A DNA stretch of 64,000 bases. It comes from Serripes groenlandicus (Eukaryota; Mollusca; Bivalvia; Cardiida; Cardiidae). A program made the position numbers and the translations under genes. Below, piece after piece: positions 15,301 to 27,300 of this stretch. The first letter of the stretch is position 1; every line of letters begins with the position of its first letter. The DNA is taken from assembly GCA_031761405.1 (NCBI GenBank), contig JASEVX010000007.1:58859803-58923802 (forward strand), in the 5' to 3' direction. Under the pieces are notes generated by a model. That model was given only the letters and a program-made list of their open reading frames with translations. It had not been told where the DNA came from and did not search any database.

Positions 15301-18300
15301 CACCTTTTCCTTATGCACACTGAATTGTCACATGTTGAATACAAGGTCAGTCTATATTGAACAAGAGCGTTGTGAAGCAAGAGCAAGAGTTATGTGACTT
15401 GGTATATACTACATATTGTTCCTAGGATTGATTGATTGATTGATTGGGGTTTAACGTCGTTTTTAACAATTTCTCAGTTATATCACGGCGGCCAGTTCAC
15501 CTACTCATGCATTTCCTGGTTTTCTCACACCAGTACTCCACACAACAATCTTTCCAAGCAACTGGCTGCTTTTCCACATAGACTTAGCCCATTGGTGGAA
15601 GACGAATGACGCGTGTCGCAATGACTATTGTCAATCGTCGGAAAGAAAGTTGGCCGAGCCGGGATTCGAACTCGCAAACCCTGGATTGACAGCCCGCGTC
15701 GCTACAGACTGAGCTACTGGGGCTCGGTTTGTTCCTAGGAACATGTGTACCAAGTTTCATTTGAAAATGTTAAATGTTTTTTGAGTTATGAGGTATGGTT
15801 AAAGTTTTCTTGACAACACAGACGACAACGCCGCCACCAAGGGTATCACAATAGCCCAACTTTTTTTCTCTTTAAAATACAGACGAGCTAAACATTGTAT
15901 TCCCTGACCAATCAGTCAAGCGGCAGTGACAGTTTGATGTACAGGAAGAATACTCTTTTCATACAGTTTAGCCATGATGATATTGTGGAATACAAATTTT
16001 AAAAATATTATGAGGAAAAATACAGAATGAATCTTTGTCAAAAAATTTCCCTGTGCACAGCTTTTGGAGAAGCAAAATTAAGCAAAAGACATGAAAAAGG
16101 CATATTGATATGAATTTTACATCAACTTTGTTCAAGAAGTTTATAACAAAAAAAAGAGCAAATTGTAAAGTAACAAAGAGTGTTCCTGATGTTAACCAGT
16201 ACATTAACTAATGCAAGTCAAAGTGTTACATACTGACAATTCTGACATGCAGTCAGACGGCAGATAAAATATCACTGAAGTCACTACCTACCAAGGCTGC
16301 AACCAAGAAACTTTATCTGTTGCTAGACACAACAAAACATCAACAACTATTTAACCGTTTCCAAAATACAGACCCATTTCCAGGTTTCTGCACTCAACAG
16401 CAGACCTTTGAATATATCATATGGTAAATTGCTCATAACCCTTTCCCTCATACAACAATGAAGTTTTTTAAAGTAAAACATATTTTTATTAGAAAATACT
16501 TACCAGTCATTTAATACCTGATATATAATCTCAACACCGTTAATTCATCCAGAAAAGAAGCTCGCGCAGCCATGCATAGCCCTCACGCGTGTGTGATACA
16601 CACGGCCGCCGGTAATACCGGCGCACGGGCCATGTGACCCCCACTTTTAATTTCACCGTTAACTTGCAGCGTTTAGTGTTGGGTGACGACGCGGGGTTGG
16701 GAGGCGGGAATCTGAAATGACTGGTAAGTATTTTCTAATAAAAATATGTTTTACTTTAAAAAACTTCATTTTTATGTCAAAAATACATTACCAGTCATTT
16801 AATACCTGATGACTTTGCAGCATCGGTCGGGAGGATCGTCCAACACAATGCCGGTCCCGAGAAATCGTAGCACTTGGTAAGAGTACCTACGGTACTACTA
16901 AATATAAACACAACTGTTTATGTATTTAGTAATTTGTGTATTAATTAGGTAAGTACTCGCTGAGAGTCCACTTGTGTGTCCAGAGAGGAATAATTTCTGA
17001 TTGAAACGTTTTAAGACTTTATCAGACGGATCTTATTACTAATTAAAGGAATAGGATATCCAGTGTTTGAATACGCTGCTGACATATCCTTCTCCTACCT
17101 GAGGTTGAATAACCCCTACTGTGGCTCTTACAGCCCTCGAATGTTTTATATAGAACTTAAGACCCTTGACAGGGTACAAGATCAGGTTATATCTAAGGGA
17201 ACACAGTTCACAGAAAGGTTGTGAAATGTGATGGGTTAGGAAGCACCAAAGGCAACTTGGTCTCAGTAGGAATACAGGTTTATAAGAACGGTTGAATAAC
17301 CATACGGCTGTAAAACCTGATGAAATTCGTTTTTACTGAAAGCAAAGAACTCACTTCCCTGATAGTGTTCGCCAAGCAAGACGAATTTAAGTCTCAGTTT
17401 ATAACTTACGAAGCGGCAGCTTCCGAAGAACGTAAAAGTTTGGAGAGAAATGGATCTGAACTTTGAAGTTAAGCGCATTGGAGCATCGAACAATAATTGT
17501 TGTGTTCATCGCCAAATCTTGAATGCGAGAGGTCGGCAACAAATGTAAGCATAAATTACTGATTGACGTACCTTAAAAAACACCAATCGGTAAGAACTGT
17601 CTACTTCTAATGAAGATGTAACGGTTATGTCGATAGGCAGGCCAGAAGAACGTTGAACTACGATCTCTGGGCCAATACTGTGTTTCTAAAGTCATTGTCA
17701 GGAAGAGAATAACGACACCGGAAGTTGACTCATTTGAATTATGGGGGCAATTCAGGGAGTAATAATTATTGCCAATCGAAGGACTACTGTCTACTCTATT
17801 GATCATGTACATGTCCTAGTCAGTTAAGCCCTGTACTGTAATGAATATTTAACACACTGCCCCGAACTGTAAACAATTCGGGTGTAGTATGAAGCATGTA
17901 TCGGACCGTTTCCCTTAATTACTGATCCTTATCCAGGACATGGTAATCGGATTCTCTTATAGCGAATCGAGTCTGTCCGAAGGGCCAGCTCAACGAGAAA
18001 CGTCCTACAACGAGTCTCTTGAGGGGAATAGATCCGACTTGCCCGTTTTGGGAATTAATTCTTAACGCAGGTAATCGAAGTGAAGTGTTTGAAAGGAACA
18101 CTTCCCCGTTTACAATGAATCGACGGTCATTCCTCGATGAAAAAGCAACCGGTACGTGGTAACAGGTGTCTGTTTGGTCTAAGAATCGCTCAGACAGCCG
18201 TTCCGGATTGCGTTCTTGATAAAACGGAACATTCCATTTTATTACTCGACCGTACTAGACGCAATCTGAGTCGATAAGTCTTATTCCGGTCTTCACCGGA

Positions 18301-21300
18301 ACCAGACGAAAGACGGTTGTAGAAACCACCGAATGGAAGGTTGATACCCACTCCATGGCATTCCTGTTAGCTTAATAGAGAGGAGCGCTTCCCTATAGCC
18401 GCGGATTAGGGACAGTGCTCTACTTGGTTGTATGCCAACTTTGCTTCCGTACGGGGCTTTGATAAGGCAGGGCCAGCGGAAGCAGAAAGCTAGGCTCGAA
18501 CTTAGCCTGTCTCTTGTGTCTTCACAGGTTGGGCTTCTAAGAATGCCTTTGCAGAAGTCACTGTACGTTCTGTCCCTGTGAACAATGTTGCCGCATACGC
18601 CGAAATGCGCCTATGGACGCAGTGAATGCAGTAACTTCCCACTAATGATAGTTTATTTAGAGTCCAGCTCTAAATTGTTAATCATCCGATGGAGCACTGA
18701 ACCCGATATGTCTCTTATTCGTCAGACAAGACGGGGTCGTGGGTTTTACCCGACGACGTGCGGATTGACTAAAGCCGGTTCTGGACCGGAATGTCAGTGT
18801 CCGATTCGACATGGAGGAATCCTATGATCGATTGATTGTGGTTTAACGCCGTTTTAACAATTTCTCAGTTATATCACGGCGGCCAGTTCACCTACTCATG
18901 TATTTCCTGGTTTTCTCACACCAGTACTCCACACAACAATCTTCCCAAGCAACTGGCTACTTTTCCACAAAACTTAGCCCATTGGTGGGAGGAATCCTAT
19001 GAAGGAGTCATGATCGAGGAATTTATCCCTTTTCCGAAGAAGAATGAGATCGCATGGAATCAACCTTCGGTCCGAGCTCACGTATGAGAGAGTTCACAGA
19101 GTGACTATCCTCTGGGAACGGTTGATCCCGGTAGGCCAGCATAGGGGATTGATTTATGAAATCAACTGAATCTCTCCCATGTAATACCGTCGGACATCGA
19201 CTCGTCCCAACAATTGGTACGATGGGTATTACTTGGGAGGAGTGTAGTCCCTAGAGACGCACTCTCTCCTCCCTGGGGACCGACATAACTATTTGACCGG
19301 TACTCCCCATACCCGATGGCCGACTGTTTAATCGGCTATGTCCCAGCATACTGCCCGATTGACTGCCGAAAGGTTATGTCCTAAGACATTACCCGTTTGA
19401 CCGGTGCCTTACTGGCTATGTCTAAAGACATTGCCCGATCTCCAAATGACTGTGTCCGAGGACATTTGTCAATTGGAATACTGTTGAATTCCGAAGAATT
19501 CATAGTTGAATTTTTGTTTTCACGGTGACCGTTTGCCCGGTAACCGTTTATGCCCAGTTAAGAGTTTGACTGCCCTGTGAACGTTCACACGACAACCGTT
19601 TATGCCCAGTGATTAATTGAGTACTCGGTAGGCATTTGACTCATTCTCTAGCACTATCGACTCATTACATTCATATGAGTGTAAGGAACGACAACTCTGC
19701 GAAGGAGATTTTCACTTGGCTGTGTTCGAAAACACCCGGTTGTCCAATGCTTACGTCATAATATTGACAAAACGGTTGGAGTCAACTTGACTTAACGACT
19801 GCTCGTTACCCAGCTCTGGGAACGTTCAGTAATGGTAGCTCCCTCTGACCATTACTGACCGGTTGACTAATGATAGGCTGATGTGAGGCTGCTCTATCAC
19901 TAGTCTCCAAAAACTTCAGACATTATAACTTGGCACTCTGTAGAAGTCCGAAGACTGCTGTACTGCAGAGTGTAGGTTTTGCTCGAAATCATTATAGGTT
20001 TAAACAACGTTTAAGCGTCAACCTTCGGGCATAACGTATTAGGCACCACCCTAAGTACTTCCTTAATGTTCTGCTGTAGAGGTCAACGCTCTACAGCCGG
20101 CTCGTAATCTGAAGGGGACTGCCCCCCCCCCCCCCCCCCCGCCCCCGCCCGTCAGACGAGGAGGTGGGAGAGTGTCGAGCCCTACGATGCTTGACTCTAA
20201 TCCGTCTTTCAACTGAAAGACACAACAGTCTTATAAAAGTAAGAGAAGGGATTGAAAATAATATTCAATCTTGGTGTACTTTATTGTTGTGTTAAGGTGT
20301 CGATCGTGTGATATGAACCTCCTCTCTCCGCAGTAGAGAGAGGTCGCACTGGATCGATCGTCGGCGCCGAACTAATCGTATGGGACGGTCTCGACCTCCC
20401 TTTCAGTTATTCCGATCGGGGGTTTGCCTTCTAAGGACTGCCTCTTCGAAAGGTGTCCTTCCGGGAACAGTGAATTCCCATCAGGTGGGTATTGCTGATC
20501 CCGGTAGGCTTGGTTAACCCGCCTATCACCGATCCGTTACATCTTTTGAAACGGAGCTTTGTATCGGGGAAGGAGTGTAATCTCTAGAGAAGTACCATGT
20601 TCCACTTGGAGACACGGAAACATTTCTCTGTCCTGTACTACCTATAACTGGATATCTGGGCCTTGTGCGTAATGACCAGTGTTTGAATATCCGTACTCTT
20701 CTATTCTCATTCTTTTGAGGAGTGTAATCCCTACAGAAGAACACTATTCCCCTTGGAGAAAGGAAAGATTTATCTGTCCTGTACTCCTTATAACCGATGT
20801 TAGACGGTTGGATATCTGAGCCTGGTGCGTAATGACCAGTGTTTTGAATATCCGTATAGACCGGTTGTGCGAAGAACGAGTGGTACTAGCTTAACGACTG
20901 CTCCCGGTCGCGTCATGTTAAACTGACTGATAATTTGCCCGGTCGCGTCATGGCTTAATGACTGACCGGTCGCGTCATCGCTAAATGACTGCCGGATTTG
21001 CCCGGTGACTGGTCGCGCCTAGGCGAAATGACTGACTGGTTGCCCGGTACCCGGTTACCCGGAGTCATATAGGTTTTGCTCGCAAGCATTACCCGGTTGA
21101 CTAATGATAGGCAGTTGTGAAGCTGCTCTATCACCGGTCTCCAAAGAATTCTGTCCGCAGACATTATAATTTGGCACTCTGTAAGCGTCCGAAGACTGCT
21201 TACTGCAGAGTGTGGTGTTAGAGGTGGCCAATCAGTGAGGTTTCCCTTTGATTGACCCATGGCGTCTCCCGAAGGGTCAGCCCCAACACCTGGCGTCAGA

Positions 21301-24300
21301 TAATGTCGTTCAGCAGACGGTTGCTCACTCTTGAGGCCAACCATCACTGTGTCCGTACGGTTTCTGGCCCGAAGGCCTTTGTTTCCCGACGGAATAACAG
21401 ACATCAGCCGCTGCAATCCGCTCCTCCATGTCCCGCGAAGGACCAGCCGAAGCTGAGGGGGAGCGGTCAGAGCTCCAGATAAGGGGCGTATGCATGTCTA
21501 AAATCCTCATTTGACCCTCTTACCCTATGCTGTGGGTATTGAGAACCCACAGCATAGGGTTTGTTTCCTAAGAGGGAATTTGTGGGGAAAATAGCTGATT
21601 ACACCTCCTAATCTGGACCTCTGAGCGGTTGTGCGGAGTGAAGAAGGAACAGCTCTGACCTTCTGCTCACTCAACACAGCCGCGGAGTCTGATTGTTGGG
21701 AGAACCCCTCAAACTCCGCTTCACTCGTAGAGCTAAGAGAAACCTTTTTAGGGGTCTTCTTACTCTTCCAGCTTTTGTGAGTCCTCCTCAACCCAGACTG
21801 TTTCCAAATGGAAGCAGGCCAGGAAGAGAAGTACTCACAGGGTGAATCCTGTGTGTACTTAGTGAACGCAAAACAGGACAGACGCGTGTCTCATACAGCC
21901 GTTATGAGTCACGCCTCTGATCACCACTATGTGACATAGAATATATATGAAACAAAACAATTTATACGATTCAACAAAAATTATAATTTTTTTCTATTTT
22001 TTATTTTCTACTATACCCGTTGATCACGGAACGTATTTCAATGAAAAAGATTTTACAAATATTTTCCAAAATTGTTCATGTTTAATTAATATACATAATG
22101 TAATACAAGGCGATAATAATATATTATCGCTAATAGGGTCGGTGTAACTATAACTTCGTTGAAAGAATGAATGGCCATTACCGCACCCGATACGTAACTG
22201 AAATAGTGGGTGGGGTAACCCACCCGTGACTTCTCAGTTAGTTGTGTTCACAAAAAACAACTTAATTACAATTAGTAATTTACACAATTATGTTGTTAGG
22301 TTGTTAATGTAGTTGAATAACTGAATGAAAATAACTTGTTTAAGGCGAATGCCTTAAACAGACCAAGAAATAAAATATAAAAATGAAATAAATTCTTAGC
22401 TGTCAGTTGGTGTGTCCAGAAATTAAAAGTGGGGGTCACATGGCCCGTGCGCCGGTATTACCGGCGGCCGTGTGTATCACACACGCGTGAGGGCTATGCA
22501 TGGCTGCGCGAGCTTCTTTTCTGGATGAATTAACGGTGTTGAGATTATATATCAGGTATTAAATGACTGGTAATGTATTTTTGACATAAAAATTCTGCAG
22601 CAGACGACTTTGAACATATTTTGTCAAAAAATAGAAAATCCCTATAATTGAATGGATAACCTATGACTAAAAGTGGAAAACTATGTGTCAAAAGGAGAAA
22701 TTGCTTGTTTTTTCAAAGACATCTGCTACAGATTCGTTGTATGTTGGAAAAGATTAAATTTTCATGAAACAAAAATTAATTCAGAGTCAATTATAACAAG
22801 CAACAACTATAAATTACCTGAATATATAACACATGATTACAATTACTATTTACTATTTACCTGAAAGCAGATAGGTACTGTTATTTTAACGTTTGAATGT
22901 GGCCATTTCCATTTTCTAATTAGTTTACCATTTTCTTCAGTCAAGTGACCTCCTTTCTCTGTTGCTAAAAATCTGCAATTGACACAATATTGGTTTGAAA
23001 ATTAACCCTTTCCCACATACCACACATATGTGGCAACCAACAACTTTAACCCTTTCCCTCATATAGACACGTTTTGACGCCTCGCAACAGACGGCTTTCT
23101 GAAAACATAGTGACAAAAGAAGAAATTGCTCAAAACAAGCAATTTCACCTTTTGCCGCAATGTTTTCCACTTTTAGTCATAGGTTATCTATTCGATTATA
23201 TAGATTTTCTATTTTTTGACAAAATATGTTCAAAGTCGTCTGCTGCAGAAATGTCATACGAGTTAAAGTGTTAAATACATCTGGGGGAAAATATGTAAAA
23301 TCTCTATTAATGAAAGTATATTGATTGAATAGAGTTGAAAACATTGTGGCAAAAGGAGAAAGGCTCATTCTGAGTATTTCATCCTTTTGCCACAAAGTTT
23401 TCAAAATCATCTGCTTCAGATATGTCAAAATGTGTCTGTGTGTGGGAAAGGGTTAAACACAGGTAAAAGGTTTTTGTCAATTTCTTTAAGTTGAGTTGAT
23501 TTTGCTTTTACAAATGTCTGATCAGGTACATAATCCATTGTGAAAGTATCAGACATACACTTATATCCATTATGAAATTATAATGGTAGACAGGCTAACA
23601 ATTTATAGAAAATTTATGTAAAAGACTTTAACCCTTTACCACATACAACAAATCTGCAGCAGATGAAAACATACCCGAACAAATTGGCAACTCCCTTTAA
23701 ATGAAAGTACAAAAATTGAATTGAGTTGAAAACATGGTGACAAAAGGGGAAATTGCTTGTTTTGATCAATTTCTTCTTTTGTTCCCATGTTTTAAAAAAG
23801 CTGTCTACTGCAGAGGCGTTAGAAAGCGTCTATATGAGGGTAGAAAGGGTTCAAGAATTTAACCTTAGAAGACATTTTGGATATGAGCCTTTTTTTTTGA
23901 AGAAAGTGATACATGCAGTTGGCTTTGGCGAACAGTGTATACCTAGATCTATGCAATTCACATATTACTAACAGAAGTTTTAGTTTTAAACTTATTTATT
24001 TTACATCGATTGCGAAACAAGCCTTCAGCTTAGATTAATCAAGCTCGATGTCTGCTTCCTGGAGACTTAACCAGTACTCGTGCCCTTTGTGTGGAAAAGT
24101 TCCAAAGTCAGGACCCGCTCATCACGGGACTCGAACCATGGACCTTTGATACAAGAGGCCGACACTGCACCACCGTCTTCCAACAACCTTCTGTCATCTT
24201 TTGTAGATCCTGATAAGACGGATAAGATGTACAAACTGATCTGAACTAACAATGTCAAGAAATGCCAACGTGTACCTTATCCCATGCATATGATTATGAT

Positions 24301-27300
24301 ACCTGTGAGCCGCATCCTTATTTATTTGCCTGTTTGGCATCATTTAATGTTGATTTGGCGTACAACTATTGGGGTTATTATTCAAGGGTATTGTTAGAAC
24401 ATGCTCTTAGGTCTATAAAATATGTATGCAAACAATGAAGACAGATGAGACTTCATATGCTCATCTGAGTCTTCACTGGGTGCAGATACAATAGGAACCC
24501 AAATGGCCACTGATGTTTATGAAAAGAAAAAACATTAGCAAATAACTATCTAATTATTTCCGAAATACAGACATTTTCTTATGCCTTTGCAGCAGACGAC
24601 TTTTGAAAAAGTTCTCTCTAAACAGAAAATTGCTGATGATGAGCAATTTCTCCATTTGCCACAATGTTTTCAACCCTATTCAATTATCATACATTAAAAT
24701 ATTGAGATTTATATAAGTTTACTGCAGATTTGTTGTATGATGTGGGAAATGGTTAAATGTTTTGGCATGGCTTAACCCTTTCCCACTTAAAACAAATCTG
24801 CAGATGACTTTAAAAACATCCTGACAAAAATTGAAAATTCTCCATAAATGAGAGTTAAATTATTGAATCGAGTTGAAAACATTATAGCAAATGGAGAAAT
24901 TGCTCATTATGAGCAATTTTTACCTTTTGCCACACTTTTTACAATTTAAAAGTCGTCTGCTTCAGATGCATCAGAAAGCATCTACAAGTGGGAAAGGGTT
25001 AAATAAACACTGACAAGCTTACCTGACAACACCATTTTCATAGTAACAGACCCCTCTACCACTGGGAGTGAAACAAGCCAACATTTTAGAGTCCAGTTCG
25101 TCTTCATACACTATAGTATAGTACCCTGGTCTACCAAACCCCGCTGCACTGTATACAATAGCTGGTCTACCAGACGGGTAACTAGGTCATGGTCAAGGTC
25201 ATTTAATCCAACAATTGAAGGGAAGAAAAAACAACTAGAACTATCACAGAAGATGATAAATACCCCCCAAAACAGCACCTTAACCTACACCATAACTTAA
25301 TAAGTAAAAGGGCCATCTGTAAAAAAAACATGCAATTGTAAGACCTTTAGGATATGCACATCTCCTCTTGGTATAAGTTTATGTTCATGTAAAGTTTTAT
25401 TGAATTCCACCCAGTGGTTTGTAAGAAATAGGCAGGAGAAAATATGGCTTCCGGCCGACCGACCGACCGACAGACAGACTGCCCGACACAGTGACTCCTA
25501 TATACCCCCTCTTCTTTGAAGGGGGTATAATAAAACTTAATGATTGAGCAGCACAAAGAGACAAGCAACATTAAGATATTTGTTGGATCATCGATTCTAT
25601 TTGACACTGGTTGCATACCTCCCCTTCACTACATCTCATATGCCCAAAGCTTGTAAACTCACGTTCACATATATATATATATTCAATGCAGATAGCTACA
25701 GACAAACAAGCATTTCAAGTCAAAAACAGCTTCTTACACTCTATCAACCCAGTCACAGATGTATTTGGTGATCTCTCACCTTTGATAATGATAAGAACAC
25801 AGCAATTATTTGTGTTATAACACTTTCCAACATACAACAAATGAAAACGTGTAGGCAAAAATATGGAAAATCTCTCTAAATGAAAAGTATGGTTACTGAA
25901 TCGAGTTGAAAACATTTTGACAGGAGGAGAAAATGCTCATTATGTTTTCAAAAGTCGTCGGCTAGAGGCATGAGAAAGCGCCTGTATGTTGAAAAGTTCA
26001 ATTTTTATAAGGATGAAGATAAAGAAAACAGAAACAAGATGTGTTTGTGAAACACTGATGCCCCCGAATGGCAACATCTAGGTCAAAGGTCAAGGTCACC
26101 AGGTCAAAAATGTTAATACTGACAGAAAGGTCATGTCACAAGGAATACACATGTGAAATATGGTAGCCGTACCTGTTATGGTTCAAAAGTAGTGGTCAAA
26201 GTTATTTTTTTTTCGAGAATGGCAACATCTAGGTCAAAGGTCAAGGTCACAAGGTGAACAATTTTGGTATTGACAGAAAGGTCATGTCACAAGGTATACA
26301 CATGTGAAATATAGTAGCCGTACCTGTTATGGTTCAAAAGTAGTGGTCAAGGTTAAAGTTTTTTTCGAGAATGGCAACATCTAGGTCAAAGGTAAAGGTC
26401 GCAAGGTAAAAATTGTTGGTACTGACAGAAAGGTCATGTCACAAGGTATACGCATGTGAAATATGGTAGCCGTACCTGTTATGGTTCAAAAGTAGTGGTC
26501 AAGGTTAAAGTTTTTTTGAGAATGGCAACATCTAGGTCAAAGGTCAAGGTCGCAAGGTCAAAAATGTTGGTACTGACAGAAAGGTCATGTCACAAGGAAT
26601 ACACATGAGAAATATGGTAGCCGTACCTGTTATGGTTCAAAAGTAATGGCCAAGGTTAAAGTTTTTTTGAGAATGGCAACATCTAGGTCAAAGGTCAAGG
26701 TCGCAAGGTCAAAAATGTTGGTACTGACAGAAAGGTCATGTCACAAGGAATACACATGTGAAATATGGTAGCTGTACCGGTTATGGTTCAAAAGTAATGG
26801 CCAAGGTTAAAAGTTTTTTTTCGAGAATGGCAACATCTAGGTCAAAGGTCAAGGTCGCAAGGTCAAAAATGTTGGTACTGACAGGAAGGTCATGTCACAA
26901 GGAATACACATGTGAAATATGGTAGCCGTACCAGTTATGGTTCAAAAGTAGTGGTCAAAGTTAAAGTTTTTTTCGAGAATGGCAACATCTAGGTCAAAGG
27001 TCAACAATTTTGGTATTGACAGAAAGGTCATGTCACAAGGTATACACATGTGAAATATGGTAGCCGTACCTGTTATGGTTCAAAAGTAGTGGTCAAGGTT
27101 AAAGTTTTTTTTCGAGAATGGCAACATCTAGGTCAAAGGTCAAGGTCGCAAGGTGAAAATTGTTGGTACTGACAGAAAGGTCATGTCACAAGGTATACGC
27201 ATGTGAAATATGGTAGCCGTACCTGTTATGGTTCAAAAGTAGTGGTCAAGGTTAAAGTTTTTTTTGAGAATGGTAACATCTAGGTCAAAGGTGAAGGTCG

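Larger units (their letters stand above)
16460..22590 (-). mobile_element. DIRS-like retroelement, probably non-autonomous (6.1 kb)
   Basis: Inverted repeats 16500-16652 and 22421-22573 (153 nt) read identical. Outside them the termini differ: about 40 nt on the left, 17 nt on the right. Inside, 16717-16810 is the reverse complement of the left terminus, then ATT, then the reverse complement of the right terminus, which is the complement of the circle junction. AAT flanks both ends. This is the layout of DIRS tyrosine-recombinase elements. Since the internal complement lies near the left end, the sense strand is minus. The core shows no recognisable reverse transcriptase, RNase H or recombinase frame. 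A Ser-rich minus-strand frame near 21525-21791 sits where Gag would be. It also contains a SINE fragment and internal duplications. Confidence 0.75.
16437..22757. mobile_element. MITE family A copy split by the DIRS-like element
   Basis: 16437-16459 is the left tip (taaccctttccctcatacaa plus caat). 22591-22757 resumes with aattctgcagcagacgactt. Removing the insert and one AAT restores the usual 'catacaacaattctgcagc' order. Confidence 0.85.

Noticed and set aside
20000..20160. CRISPR array or telomere-like repeat
   Set aside because: Regular repeats in this window are satellites, a coding minisatellite or foldback MITEs. None has short palindromic repeats with unique spacers.
20955..21510. 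Overlapping minus-strand frames of 61-153 codons
   Set aside because: They lie in duplicated GC-rich DIRS-like core. Two frames overlap, and neither shows reverse transcriptase, RNase H, recombinase or Gag motifs.
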